A stretch of DNA of 64,000 nucleotides from Paraflavitalea devenefica (GCF_011759375.1 NZ_JAARML010000005.1:1-64000), one strand, 5' to 3'. Shown: positions 1 through 9,363, counted from the first letter of the stretch. The notes: a model not told the origin generated them from the letters alone. Translations and numbers: made by a program.

Positions 1-140
1 GCTATCTTCACCATAATCGCCGGCAGTGCCACCGGTGTAGTTAGGATAGCGCCGCTCACGGCAGCGAGGATAAGTCCCCAGTTCCGCAGCTTCGCAAAGA
101 AGGGCGGGGTAGGGCTTTGCATTCTTTCCTGTATACTCAT
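1..140 (-). CDS. Small membrane protein, 5' end only (runs off the window)
   Basis: An ATG whose complement is at 138-140 opens a frame without stops to the window edge (46 codons visible). It begins MSIQERMQSP, then TPPFFAKLRNWG, then a strongly hydrophobic segment (LILAAVSGAILTTPVALPAIM) that reads as a transmembrane helix at about residues 23-43. The layout of a short charged N-terminus rich in Pro and Phe followed by a helix resembles small Bacteroidetes membrane proteins of unknown function. The family is not firmly recognised. The rest of the gene, and so its full length and neighbours, lies outside the window. Confidence 0.55.
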   Translation of the reverse strand, partial: MSIQERMQSPTPPFFAKLRNWGLILAAVSGAILTTPVALPAIMVKI

Positions 141-869
141 ATGATACTTTTTAATGTTAAAAAAATAAACTACTTAACCAAAGCCTTATCTGCTATTGGC
201 TATAGCTAACAGCATGTATTCGTCCCTGGCCAGGTATGCAGTTCAGCAACCGTGTGCTGGCGTACTTGTGCCGTCGAACGAACGGCTCGTAACTCGCAGC
301 TTAAAGCTCGTAGCTTGTATTCTCAGCCAAATTCTGCCTTTCATTCCCCGCTGCATGCGGACCTTTGTCCCGTGCCTGGTGGCTGGCTCACCGAAGCCTT
401 TCATGGATCACAGCGGCAAAACGAAAACCAGTGGCAATAGCCCTCAGCCGATAGCTATGTGCAAAAAGCAAATAGCAACAGCTAAAACCTAAAAGCTAAC
501 TGCTAAAAACCCAACCGCTAATAGCTAATGCCTGATCGCTAAAAGTTAAAGGCTAATAGCTAATACCTAATACCTAAAACCCAACTCCTCAATTCGTGTT
601 GCACAACACTACCATACATCAACCGTGCTTAGGGGCCCCGTCCACACAGTCGATCAGCATTTTTATAGTTACTCCACCAATCCCCTCGCAGGTAATCAGC
701 GAAGCAAAAGTTCAAATCTCATACATCCCATAAATCTCAAAAATCCCAGTTCAGAATGTTTTAATGATCGTCAGCGACTTCGCCCCATCCTGCTGCCTCA
801 AAAAATAACGGCTCCCCACAAGCTGGTAAAATTCGATCCCCATCACCACAAGGAGAGGCCGCCGGGTCC
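141..869. other. Long non-coding, repeat-rich intergenic stretch
   Basis: There is no convincing gene in these ~730 bases. Short open frames here have low-complexity translations and no homology that I recognise. Two kinds of repetitive text are visible: GCTAA/CCTAA-type short units (about 449-590), and a block near 710-755 with repeated AATCTCA/AATCCCA words (caaatctcatac, ataaatctcaaa, aatcccag). The second block resembles dispersed intergenic repeats of Chitinophagaceae genomes. That resemblance is from memory and has not been searched. Confidence 0.5.
449..590. repeat. Degenerate GCTAA/CCTAA short tandem-like repeats
   Basis: The stretch repeats the word GCTAA, or its variant CCTAA, more than ten times at intervals of roughly 7-12 bases (agctaaaacc, aagctaactg, gctaaaaacc, gctaatagct, aatacctaat, acctaaaacc). 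All copies lie in the same orientation. The repeats are too irregular for a satellite or CRISPR and have no coding potential. Confidence 0.5.
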
Positions 870-1100
870 GTGCAGGGAACGATAGTACCAAGGAAGATCG
901 TTGATGCCATACTGTTCAACATCCTGGGCGAAAGATCAATGGTGCTGGAATTGGCGGGTTTTAAAGTCACTTGGCTATACGGGTTCAACCAGGAATTTAG
1001 AAACCGCCTCAAACCGCTGAAAAAACTTCCCGCCGTAATAGCCGCAATCAAAGAGCAGGATTCCACTGGCGGCAAACAACGGAAAAGCGCGCAACCTTGA
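870..1100 (+). pseudogene. Short ORF, probable 3' remnant of a degraded gene
   Basis: A GTG-started frame encodes 76 residues; the same frame is open without a start back to 768. The translation has protein-like composition in its middle (VPRKIVDAILFNILGERSM, then VLELAGFKVTWLYGFNQEF) and a basic, low-complexity tail. A perfect-arm hairpin followed by TTTTAA begins only 14 bases after the stop, as expected for the end of a real transcription unit. No domain is recognised. I infer the surviving 3' end of a gene whose 5' part was lost; a real small protein cannot be excluded. Confidence 0.3.
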
Positions 1101-1114
1101 AAACCCTCACAAAA

Positions 1115-1144
1115 CCGGCGGTCACTCACTCACCGCCGGCTTTT
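1115..1144 (+). terminator. Rho-independent terminator after the 870-1100 ORF
   Basis: Inverted repeat CCGGCGGT (1115-1122) / ACCGCCGG (1132-1139) with a 9-base loop, followed by CTTTTAA. An A-run precedes the left arm, so it could also work in the other direction. Confidence 0.6.
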
Positions 1145-1476
1145 AATGGTAACTCAGGTTAAACGAGGAATAAATGCGCGGGATCCTTTGGCTCCTATAC
1201 CGGCGGAGGCTGGTTCTGGATGTAGGATTGATGGGTGTGAGGCTTATGTACCACGATCTGACCTACACCTTATTGTTAGTCAAATAGTTAAATACTAAAA
1301 AAAAGGTTATTGGTAGTAGTAAGTCGCCAACGGGAATGACTAATAATAATCATTTTAGCCCCCCAAATTTACAGATTGTCCCCCCTTGTATTAATCAATA
1401 ATAATTGAGATTTGACTTGCCTGTTCAATATTAATGAAATAGGGAGCTACAAATTAACTAACATCAAAAAGCCATT
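1145..1476. other. Intergenic region upstream of the GH16-like gene
   Basis: No gene is supported. The first ~110 bases look like decayed coding sequence: one plus frame reads GSYTGGGWFWM before a stop. The second half is AT-rich with homopolymer runs (eight A at ~1300, two C-runs near 1360 and 1382) and should contain the promoter of the following gene. I could not find a convincing TTTG/TAnnTTTG pair. Confidence 0.4.
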
Positions 1477-2286
1477 ATGAAAAAATCAAGCCTCATCCTG
1501 ATTGCATCATTTGTTGTTATGATGGGTTCCTCCTGTCAGAAACAAGGTGCAACCAACAATCCATTAACGGAGCAAGAAATACCAGAAACAGAAACCAACG
1601 CTGTTAGCTGGGTAACGGTGCTGCCCACTAACTCCTTTAATTCCTTTAGTACTTACTGGAGCAATTTCTATCCATGGGGGGCAATAGATCACAACGGATC
1701 TGCACGTATGAGAACGCAGAATATGAGCCTTTCGGGCGGCGTGCTAACCATAACCGCTTACCCTGGCACTGTGCCTGACAAACCCAGCATCCACTACTTC
1801 TCCTATACCTGCTATGCCAAACAACAGGTGACTGTGAGCGCGGCATGGCCAAAGTGGCGTGTTTCGGGCGAGTTTCAATGCCCTTCTGTAAAAGGTACCT
1901 GGCCTGCCTTCTGGTTAAACGGGGCTAATCAATGGCCACCGGAAAGCGACATTATGGAGTTTAAAGGAAGTACAACTAACTGGACAAACACCTACAAGAA
2001 CCAAAACGGACAGTGGTCAAGTGTAGGTACGGTGATATCTAACCCGGCCAACTGGCATACATACACGGCCTATTTAACAAGAATTGGTACTACCAATAAT
2101 GTAAATATCGAATACTGGACAGATGGAGTCAATGTGTCGAACCAAACCGGTCAAAACTTCGTTAATGAGCCGCTTAACCTGATCATCGACCTTCAAATGG
2201 AAGGTTCATCAGGTACTCCTGGCCCATCAGGAAACACGGTTATGCGCGCCAGAAATGTAACCATTCAAAGAAGCGCTACATTATAA
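1477..2286 (+). CDS. GH16-like glycoside hydrolase lipoprotein
   Basis: Predicted surface or periplasmic lipoprotein of 269 residues. The signal peptide ends in GSSC with lipidated Cys20, followed by a polar linker of about 25 residues. The body has the features of a GH16 jelly-roll: aromatic-rich strands and WPPESDIMEF at about 153-162, matching the GH16 active-site pattern E-x-D-x-x-E. This gives E156 as nucleophile, D158 as assisting residue and E161 as acid/base. GH16 enzymes cleave beta-1,3 or beta-1,4 glucans and galactans; the substrate cannot be read from this sequence. Ser instead of the usual Ile follows the first Glu, so it belongs to a divergent subgroup. It stands alone with its own terminator and no SusC/D pair. 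Confidence 0.8.
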   Translation: MKKSSLILIASFVVMMGSSCQKQGATNNPLTEQEIPETETNAVSWVTVLPTNSFNSFSTYWSNFYPWGAIDHNGSARMRTQNMSLSGGVLTITAYPGTVPDKPSIHYFSYTCYAKQQVTVSAAWPKWRVSGEFQCPSVKGTWPAFWLNGANQWPPESDIMEFKGSTTNWTNTYKNQNGQWSSVGTVISNPANWHTYTAYLTRIGTTNNVNIEYWTDGVNVSNQTGQNFVNEPLNLIIDLQMEGSSGTPGPSGNTVMRARNVTIQRSATL

Positions 2287-2333
2287 GAAACATCATTAAC
2301 TACCAGCTTCACTAGCTTTAAGTTGATTCAGGT

Positions 2334-2367
2334 TAAGCCAGACCTTATACCAACAAGGTCTGGCTTA
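2334..2367 (+). terminator. Terminator downstream of the GH16-like gene
   Basis: Perfect 13-bp inverted repeat TAAGCCAGACCTT (2334-2346) / AAGGTCTGGCTTA (2355-2367) with an 8-base loop, followed by TTTTAT. It lies between convergent genes and may serve both. Confidence 0.8.
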
Positions 2368-2420
2368 TTTTATAGCAAGAACCGGTAAAACCGGCAAGCA
2401 TCTCAACGCGGGAACAAAAC

Positions 2421-3443
2421 TTAACGCCAACCTAATCCGGGCGCCACATGCTTCAGAATAGACGAGAGGACGTGTATATTGTAGTCAACTCCTAAGGTAT
2501 TGGGTATCGTCAGCAGCAGCGTATCAGCTTCCTGGATGGCTTCATCCTGGGCTAATTCCTTAATGAGCTGATCCGGTTCTCCGGCATAGGATCTTCCGAA
2601 AATGGCGCGTTTATCGGCTTCGATCATACCAATTTTGTCAACTCCATTGACATCCCTTCCAAAGTATAATCTGTCCTGATCATTCATCAACGCAAAAATA
2701 GACCGGCTCACGGAAACCCTGGGCTCGCGCTGATGGCCTGCTTTTTTCCAGGCATCTTTGTACAGTCTGATCTGTTCTGCCTGTTGTATATGGAATGGCT
2801 TGCCGCTCTCGTCGAATTTTAAGGTAGAACTTTGCAGGTGCATGCCGTTTTCGGCAGCCCAAATGGCTGTCGCATTGGAGGCTGCTCCCCACCAGATACG
2901 TTCCCGTAAGCCCTGGGAGTGAGGTTCCAACCGTAAAAGGCCTGGCGGATTGGGAAACATGGGGTAGGGGTTTGGCTGTGCAAATCCAACACCTTTGAGT
3001 TGATCCAGGAATTGCAGCGCTTTCCTGCGTCCCATTTCTGCGTCGGTTTCTCCTTCAGCAGGTTCATACCCAAAATAACGCCACCCATCAATGACCTGTT
3101 CCGGCGAACCTCTGCTGATGCCCAGCTGCAAGCGCCCGCGCGAGATGAGGTCGGCAGCTCCGGCGTCTTCCACCATATAAAGGGGATTTTCATAACGCAT
3201 GTCAATAACACCGGTTCCAATCTCTATACTGCTTGTTTTGGCGCCGATAGCTGAAAGCAAAGGAAATGGAGAGGCTAACTGAGCTGCAAAATGATGTACC
3301 CGGAAATAGGCGCCATCCAGGCCGATCTCTTCGGCAGCGACAGCCAGGTCAATAGACTGGAGTAAGGTGTCACTTGCTGTACGGGTTTTATAGGCCGGAT
3401 GATTTGACCAATGTCCGAATGATAAAAATCCTATTTTCTTCAT
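2421..3443 (-). CDS. Luciferase-like (LLM-class) flavin-dependent monooxygenase
   Basis: 340 residues, a full-length bacterial luciferase-like TIM-barrel protein. Family marks are the N-terminal strand MKKIGFLSFGHW, the motif GAYFRVHHFA (about 44-53), IGTGVIDMRYENPLYMVEDAGAAD-type text near 75-100, and RLQLGISRGSPEQV near 105-118 at the FMN phosphate site. These cytoplasmic enzymes use reduced FMN and O2 to oxidise small organic substrates; the specific substrate is not predictable. There is no signal peptide. The gene is separate from the GH16-like gene (convergent) and 91 bp from the next minus-strand gene, with which it may share transcription. Confidence 0.85.
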   Translation of the reverse strand: MKKIGFLSFGHWSNHPAYKTRTASDTLLQSIDLAVAAEEIGLDGAYFRVHHFAAQLASPFPLLSAIGAKTSSIEIGTGVIDMRYENPLYMVEDAGAADLISRGRLQLGISRGSPEQVIDGWRYFGYEPAEGETDAEMGRRKALQFLDQLKGVGFAQPNPYPMFPNPPGLLRLEPHSQGLRERIWWGAASNATAIWAAENGMHLQSSTLKFDESGKPFHIQQAEQIRLYKDAWKKAGHQREPRVSVSRSIFALMNDQDRLYFGRDVNGVDKIGMIEADKRAIFGRSYAGEPDQLIKELAQDEAIQEADTLLLTIPNTLGVDYNIHVLSSILKHVAPGLGWR

Positions 3444-3534
3444 ACGTCTCTTTTCGATTGTAAAATAGCCTTTACAAAGGTAGACATATCAGATAAAGAA
3501 ATGCTGCCTGACAAGGTTTCCCATGGGATACCAC

Positions 3535-4677
3535 TTACCTGTTGGTCTCATTCTCCATATCAAGGTTTTCATCAAAAGGACTTTTCGTAAAAGGGTACAC
3601 CAGTTGGTTCACATACCCTTTTGGGAAATGCGTCTCCCGCAGCCCGGTGCCTTCGGGCCAGGTATTGCCGGGCAGATAATAAGTGCCAAATAGCTTATCA
3701 ATAAACGGGAATATGGTGGCAAAGTTTTTTCCATAGTGTTGAGGGTCTTCGCAATGGTGCCAGTGATGGTACTGGGGCGTAGCAATAATATATTTCAGGA
3801 AGCCAAAGTTGATCCGGGTGTTGGCATGAATGAGCACCGCATGGATGGCCATGAATATGATATAGGTATTAAAAGTGATCTCCGAAAATCCAAAAACGTA
3901 CAAGGGAATAAAGGTCATGGACCGGGTGACAAAAATATCTACAAAATGGGTCCTTGATCCGGCCAGCCAATCCATGTTTTTTGTGGAATGGTGAACGGAA
4001 TGGAAACGCCACAGGTAGGTATGTGAATGAAAAAAGCGATGGGCAGCATATTGAAAAAGGTCGGTGATCAGGAAGGCGAACAAAAGCTCAATTACATAAG
4101 GAAGCTGTTGCACCCAATGCTGGAGGTCTGACAGTCCGATCCATCCAAAGAATAGTTTTGCCGGCTTCTGGGTGATAACCCCAAAGAACTGAATGAACAA
4201 ATGGCTGATCACAAAATAAAGCAGGTCGGTCCTCCATTCTTCGTGAAACTTGCTTTGTTGCCTGTTTTTAGGGAACACCATTTCAATAGGAACAAAGATC
4301 ACCGCCATCAGCAGCAGGTCAAGCAATAACCAGTCAACACCCAGGTGCCAACTGTTCTTTTCAACTGGCCGGCCCTCTACCTGTAAACCTCCGAAGACAA
4401 TGGCCAGGGTGCAGATCAGCAATCCTGTCATGGCCCATTTCTTTTGTTTGTTAAGCATAAAACTGATGAGCGCAAAGAGAAAAGAGGCGATGATGGTTGC
4501 CGTCAACAATGCTTTCATAGTCTCCCCTGTGTACACCTCCCTGAATTGGGGGGTGGTGAGCCACTCCGGATATTTAAAACAAATAACGCCGGTCAGGGAA
4601 AGTAAACCCAGGAATATCGACGAATAGCCGCTTATTTTCCCTTCACCAATTTTAAGACGTTGAGCAGGTGTACGCAT
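3535..4677 (-). CDS. Sterol desaturase / fatty acid hydroxylase family membrane protein
   Basis: 380 residues, with about four hydrophobic segments before the catalytic region and others within it. The eight-histidine di-iron signature is visible: AAHRFFHSH near 212-220, WRFHSVHHSTKNMDW near 223-237, and QYHHWHHCEDPQHYG near 305-319. This is the FA_hydroxylase (PF04116) architecture; members use a membrane-embedded di-iron centre and O2 to hydroxylate or desaturate lipids. In Bacteroidetes such enzymes act on membrane lipids or carotenoids, but the substrate here is not evident. The N-terminal ~130 residues add extra transmembrane helices beyond the minimal domain. Confidence 0.85.
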   Translation of the reverse strand: MRTPAQRLKIGEGKISGYSSIFLGLLSLTGVICFKYPEWLTTPQFREVYTGETMKALLTATIIASFLFALISFMLNKQKKWAMTGLLICTLAIVFGGLQVEGRPVEKNSWHLGVDWLLLDLLLMAVIFVPIEMVFPKNRQQSKFHEEWRTDLLYFVISHLFIQFFGVITQKPAKLFFGWIGLSDLQHWVQQLPYVIELLFAFLITDLFQYAAHRFFHSHTYLWRFHSVHHSTKNMDWLAGSRTHFVDIFVTRSMTFIPLYVFGFSEITFNTYIIFMAIHAVLIHANTRINFGFLKYIIATPQYHHWHHCEDPQHYGKNFATIFPFIDKLFGTYYLPGNTWPEGTGLRETHFPKGYVNQLVYPFTKSPFDENLDMENETNR

Positions 4678-4976
4678 ACGAATATATTCAATATATTAAA
4701 GTTGAAAATTATGTAATAAACTCCCGGCGGTTGCTTTTTATTGCCTTGTTTCTCCCTCTTCAAGATACAAAGGCTGCAAAGTATAGATGGCTAATAAGAG
4801 CATGAAATTGTAATGAGTGAATGGTAATATATTTCTTATGGATGGTGTGGTTTAACGTTTGAAGTGGTAGACAGCCAAGGCGTTTTTAGAGGTGTTGAAT
4901 TCTCCTCCTTCTCTCTAGGTTCTGAACCATAAGCAAATTGGATCAGCGAAAGCAAACCCACCATGACCTAATATTC

Positions 4977-6011
4977 TCAGGAAGCTGTCGTCCGCTGCGA
5001 ACTCTGCCTACAAATAAGCTCCGTCTTGATGATCATTTCGCGTTTGGTAAACGCCGGCTCCTGGCCTTTCAGGATGTTTTCAAAATAAATACCGGCTGTC
5101 GCTTTGCCCAGGGCTTTGCTCTTCTGGTCGATCGATGAAAGCGATGGCTTGATGATGTGCGTAAAGGCCTCGTTGGCAAAACCAAAAATGCCCAGTTGTT
5201 CGGGTACTTGTATGCCCATCGATTGGGCGACTTCCAATATACCTAAAGACTGGTGATCGGATACGGTTAAAAAAGCATCCGGTGGTTGAGGAGATGACAG
5301 CAGTCCGGCGGCAATTTTCACGGCCTGTTCTTTATGCAATACATCGTCTGCAATAAAATCATAAGGAATGCTGAACCCCGACTCTCTAAGGGCCATCAGG
5401 TAACCTTCCTTCCGTCGTTTGAATACCGTCAGGTGCTGGGGCCCGCCGAGGAAAGCTACACGCTGGTAACCTTCTTCAAAAAGCTTTTTAGCAGCGCTGT
5501 AAGATGCTTCTTTGTCATCGTTGAACACTTTATAGCCGTCCAGGTGGTCCACACAGCGGTCAAACTGGATCAGCTCAATATGGTGCGCGAGGATGTTTTC
5601 AAGGTGCGTATACGATCTGGTCTCCGCAGAAAGGGAGATCAGGATACAGTCCACGTTTTGATGGATCAGCGTATCGACCGCTTTGCATTCCATGGCAAAG
5701 GATTCATGCGACTGGCAGATCACCAGGCTATGGTTGTTTTCAAAACAAACTTCTTCTATACCGGCAATGGCTTCGGAAAAAAAACTCTGGTTGATGTGCG
5801 GCACCACTACACCAATGGTCCTCGACGACCCTTGACGAAGGTTGGCTGCATGCGAATTGAGCTTGTAGTTCAGTTCAGTGGCTTTTTTCCGCACCCTTTC
5901 CCGCACTTTTTGGCTGGTTGCAGGGTGCCCGTTCAGCGCCCTGGATACATAAGAGGCCGATACGCCCAATTCCCTGGCCACATCGTAAATGGTTACACGT
6001 TTACCCGACAT
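4977..6011 (-). CDS. LacI-family transcriptional regulator of the hemicellulose PUL
   Basis: 344 residues. The N-terminal helix-turn-helix spans about 1-50 (VTIYDVARELGVS, then ASYVSRALNGHP), followed by the minor-groove hinge helix SHAANLRQG, a type I periplasmic-binding-protein-like effector domain from about 64 and a short basic/polar tail. The gene diverges from the SusC-led operon; operator-like palindromes lie in the shared 248-bp region, so repression of that operon and of itself is the natural inference. The ligand is unknown. It is a close paralog of the regulator at 21245-22321: the recognition-helix text SASYVSRALN is identical in both. Confidence 0.9.
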   Translation of the reverse strand: MSGKRVTIYDVARELGVSASYVSRALNGHPATSQKVRERVRKKATELNYKLNSHAANLRQGSSRTIGVVVPHINQSFFSEAIAGIEEVCFENNHSLVICQSHESFAMECKAVDTLIHQNVDCILISLSAETRSYTHLENILAHHIELIQFDRCVDHLDGYKVFNDDKEASYSAAKKLFEEGYQRVAFLGGPQHLTVFKRRKEGYLMALRESGFSIPYDFIADDVLHKEQAVKIAAGLLSSPQPPDAFLTVSDHQSLGILEVAQSMGIQVPEQLGIFGFANEAFTHIIKPSLSSIDQKSKALGKATAGIYFENILKGQEPAFTKREMIIKTELICRQSSQRTTAS

Positions 6012-6035
6012 GAAGGCTGTTTAGAGTTCCTGTTA

Positions 6036-6089
6036 TAAATATAGGTTACCTGCCGTTCTGTAAAAATAAGATTTTATGAAATCGATTAA
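6036..6089 (-). promoter_or_regulatory. Leader of the LacI gene: -7-like box and operator-like site O2
   Basis: On the minus strand TATATTTA (complement of 6036-6043) is one base from the Bacteroidetes -7 box TAnnTTTG. Upstream of it, 6077-6089 carries TGAAATCGATTAA, whose left half and core match the palindrome at 6166-6177 but whose right arm is degenerate. This is consistent with weak autoregulation, by inference only. Confidence 0.4.
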
Positions 6090-6161
6090 CAAAATGTTTA
6101 AAATGTTATAATAAATTGATAAGCAAGTATTTATTATATGTCAATAATTTTAGTTGAAAAA

Positions 6162-6194
6162 TTTGGAAATCGATTTCAAAATATGATAGCTTTG
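6162..6194 (+). promoter_or_regulatory. PUL promoter with embedded LacI operator O1
   Basis: A -33 TTTG (6162-6165) and an exact -7 TAGCTTTG (6187-6194, pattern TAnnTTTG) are separated by 21 bases. Between them lies the perfect 12-bp palindrome GAAATCGATTTC (6166-6177). It extends to TTT...AAA on both sides with one mismatch. A repressor bound here would cover the spacer. The start codon of SusC lies 65 bases downstream of the -7 box. Confidence 0.7.
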
Positions 6195-6259
6195 GAAAAG
6201 ATTGAAACTCCGCTGCGGGGGAACGATCACGATTGCCAATCTTCATTAAAATTTAAACC

Positions 6260-9200
6260 ATGAACGAAAGCTTGCTAATGAGAAAGAGAAGTTCTTTCCT
6301 ACAAAGTTCATCCGGGCAATGCTCCACAATAGCCTGCTGGCTGTTGCCTGTTATCTGCTGTTTTTTCTCCTTCTTCAGTATGGCCCAGCAAAAAATTACC
6401 GGTACGGTAAAATCCGGTGATTTGGCGGTAGTAGGCGCCTCAGTACAGGTGAAGGGGACTACCAATAGTACATCGACCGACATCAACGGTAACTTTTCCA
6501 TTACTGCTGCGGAGGGTTCAACCCTTGTTATCAGCTCTGTAGGTTATGCGAGCCAGGAAGTGAAAGTGACCAGCCAGGCATCCATCACAGTGCAATTGGC
6601 GCTCACCGAACAGCTGTTGAGCGACGTGGTAGTGGTAGGGTACGGTACACAGAAAAAGACCACGCTCACGGGGTCGGTGTCTACCGTTACTGGCAGTGAT
6701 ATTGTTAAAAGCCCTTCCGTCAACGTCACCAGTTCATTGGCCGGCCGGCTGCCGGGCCTCATTGCCAACCAGCGGAATGGTCAGCCGGGCAGGGATGATC
6801 CGGCCATTCTCATCCGGGGTACCGGTACGCTCAACGACAATTCACCCCTGGTGATCATCGATGGGGTTCCCCGCAGCCAACTTAGCAGGCTGAATCCCGA
6901 GGACATTGAAAGCATTTCCGTGCTGAAAGATGCTTCAGCCGCTATTTACGGCGCCCGTGCTGCCAACGGTGTCATATTGGTCACCACCAAAAGAGGCACC
7001 AAAGGGAAAGCCGACTTTACGTTCACGTATAAATATGCTTTGTCCAGCCCAACCAAAGTGCCCGATATGCTGGATGCGGCAACCTATGCTGAAGTGTATA
7101 ATGAGGGCGTATTCTACAGGGCCGGACGTAATCCAAATTATATCCCCCAATATTCAGCTGATGCCATCCGCAAATACCGCGACGGTTCTGATCCGGTATT
7201 GTATCCCAATACCAATTGGGTAGATGAGGTGTTGAAACCAACTTCATATCAGCAAAACATGAACCTGCAGGTGAATGGTGGCTCGGATAAAGTGCGCTAC
7301 CTGCTTTCTTTTGGTACCACCACCCAGGATGGCAACTTCAGGCACGATCCAACCTTTTACCGGCAATACAACGTGCGCACGAAAATAGATATTGACCTCG
7401 TCAAAAATCTCACCATCGGCGCAAATATCTATACCATCATCAATAAACGCACTTATTCACCCATCGGACAGGATGTTAATTTCATCAATATCCTGCAGGC
7501 CAATCCTACGATCGTTGCCCGATATCCCAACGGCCTGATCGGTCCTGGCCGGCTGGGCGAAAACCCGCTGCTCATTGACCAGCGCGGTACTGACTTTATA
7601 GATGACAATCCTTTGTATTCAACTTTCACAGCAAGCTATAAGGTGCCGTTCGTCAAAGGCCTTAAGTTCGATGCATCATTTAATTACGATTTGAGCAACC
7701 AGTCCGAAAAAGTATGGAACCTGCCTTATTTCTACCACGAGTACAATACGGTTACCGGCCAGTATGATAAAAAGCAGGGAACGGGGCAGGCAGCAGCCTC
7801 ATTGTCCGACACCTATCGTAAATGGACAACCATGCTCTATAACTTTAGGGTTACCTACGAAAAGACTTTCCTGAACGACCACCATGTAGCCCTGATGGTA
7901 GGTAATGAGCAACAGCAGAACAAATTTTCTTTTGTATCCGCCTCCCGGAAGAATTACCTGAGTTCCGCCATCGACCAGATCAATGTGGGTAGTTCGGCGG
8001 CAGAAGATAAAGACAACAGCGGCTCTGCCAACGCAGGCGCCTATAACAACTATTTTGGACGGTTGAACTATGACTTCCAATCCAAATACCTGCTGGAGTT
8101 CGTGTTCCGCTATGATGGCTCACAAATATTTCCCGAAAAAAAACGGTATGGCTTTTTTCCGGGCATTTCCGCCGGCTGGAGATTATCGGAAGAAAAATTC
8201 ATCATGGCAGCCCTACCTTTTGTGAATCAGTTGAAACTAAGGGCCTCCTATGGAGAATTGGGTAATGACCGGGTAGGAGCCTACCAGTTCCTGCAATCCT
8301 TTTCCTTCGGCAACAACTATGTATTCGGAACAAGCCTGGCGCCCGGTATTTACGCGAATGTGATGCCCAATCCCAATATTACCTGGGAAAGGGCCCGCAA
8401 AACCGACCTGGGCCTGGAAGCCCAGCTTTGGAATGGTAAACTGGGGGTTGACCTGACGCTGTGGCATCAGAAGAGAACAAAGATCCTCTGGCCGCGCAAC
8501 CTCTCCGTCAGCAATGTGTATGGCTTCTCCGGCCTGCCGAGCGAAAACATAGGAGCGGTTAATTCCCGTGGTTTTGAATTGATCCTGAGCCACCGCAATA
8601 CCGCAGGTAACCTAACCTATACCATCAGTGGCAATGTGGCCTATCAATACAGCAAGGTCATTTTCCAGGACGAAGCGCCGCCTGCTGAGCCCTATCAAAG
8701 TTTTACAGGCAACCCGGTGGGTTCAGGCCTTTACTACAAGACTGATGGAATATTTCATAGCCAGGAGGAATTGGATAAATATCCGCATAATGTAAATACC
8801 CAGGTGGGTGACCAGAAGATCGTGGATATCAACGGCGATGGAAAGATCACGGATAAAGACCGTTACATTGTACCTTATTCTGCCACACCCCGCTATGTAT
8901 TTGGCTTGAATACGGATTTCCAATATAAAAACTTCGATCTGAATATTTTCTTCCAGGGCCAGGCCGGTGCATACAATAACGATGCTACTGCATCTGTACT
9001 GGGAGGCGTTGACTTTGCCAATGCGGTGACATGGAGGGCCAACGATCGCTGGACGGTGAATAATACAAATGGCACCAAACCAAGAACGGATACCTGGGCG
9101 CCTGGCGCCACTGATTTCTTCCTGTTTGATGCTTCATTCATCAGGTTAAAAACCGTGGAACTGGGATACAATCTTCCTTCATCTATACTGGCAAAGACCA

Positions 9201-9352
9201 GGTTTATCAGGAATCTCCGGGTATTTGTAAGCGGGTTCAACCTGCTTACCTGGGCGAAGGAAATCAAATGGGCAGATCCTGAGTTCAATGGTAATTTCAC
9301 TACCTATCCTCCGCAACGCATTATCAACTTCGGAGCCAGTATTAAATTCTAA
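6260..9352 (+). CDS. SusC/RagA-family TonB-dependent transporter (PUL 1)
   Basis: 1030 residues, the outer-membrane beta-barrel that imports oligosaccharides together with its SusD partner, powered by TonB. In order: signal peptide to about residue 43, a carboxypeptidase-regulatory-like domain (KITGTVKSGDLAVVGASVQV, about 46-115), a TonB-box-like segment DVVVVGYGTQKK, and a plug domain. The plug carries the SusC signature (LVIIDGVPRSQLSRLNPEDI, then ESISVLKDASAAIYGARAAN near 215-235). The barrel ends in FGASIKF with a terminal Phe, as expected for BAM-dependent insertion. It is the first gene of an operon with the SusD gene 11 bp downstream. An alternative start at Met7 is possible. Confidence 0.95.
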   Translation: MNESLLMRKRSSFLQSSSGQCSTIACWLLPVICCFFSFFSMAQQKITGTVKSGDLAVVGASVQVKGTTNSTSTDINGNFSITAAEGSTLVISSVGYASQEVKVTSQASITVQLALTEQLLSDVVVVGYGTQKKTTLTGSVSTVTGSDIVKSPSVNVTSSLAGRLPGLIANQRNGQPGRDDPAILIRGTGTLNDNSPLVIIDGVPRSQLSRLNPEDIESISVLKDASAAIYGARAANGVILVTTKRGTKGKADFTFTYKYALSSPTKVPDMLDAATYAEVYNEGVFYRAGRNPNYIPQYSADAIRKYRDGSDPVLYPNTNWVDEVLKPTSYQQNMNLQVNGGSDKVRYLLSFGTTTQDGNFRHDPTFYRQYNVRTKIDIDLVKNLTIGANIYTIINKRTYSPIGQDVNFINILQANPTIVARYPNGLIGPGRLGENPLLIDQRGTDFIDDNPLYSTFTASYKVPFVKGLKFDASFNYDLSNQSEKVWNLPYFYHEYNTVTGQYDKKQGTGQAAASLSDTYRKWTTMLYNFRVTYEKTFLNDHHVALMVGNEQQQNKFSFVSASRKNYLSSAIDQINVGSSAAEDKDNSGSANAGAYNNYFGRLNYDFQSKYLLEFVFRYDGSQIFPEKKRYGFFPGISAGWRLSEEKFIMAALPFVNQLKLRASYGELGNDRVGAYQFLQSFSFGNNYVFGTSLAPGIYANVMPNPNITWERARKTDLGLEAQLWNGKLGVDLTLWHQKRTKILWPRNLSVSNVYGFSGLPSENIGAVNSRGFELILSHRNTAGNLTYTISGNVAYQYSKVIFQDEAPPAEPYQSFTGNPVGSGLYYKTDGIFHSQEELDKYPHNVNTQVGDQKIVDINGDGKITDKDRYIVPYSATPRYVFGLNTDFQYKNFDLNIFFQGQAGAYNNDATASVLGGVDFANAVTWRANDRWTVNNTNGTKPRTDTWAPGATDFFLFDASFIRLKTVELGYNLPSSILAKTRFIRNLRVFVSGFNLLTWAKEIKWADPEFNGNFTTYPPQRIINFGASIKF

Positions 9353-9363
9353 AGCTTACGCAT

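Noticed and set aside
449..590. CRISPR array
   Set aside because: The repeated words are only 5-8 bases, irregularly spaced, with no conserved direct repeat of CRISPR length and no cas genes in the window.
5334..6038. 234-codon plus-strand frame
   Set aside because: It is antisense to the LacI gene with its clear HTH and effector domain, and has no recognisable features.
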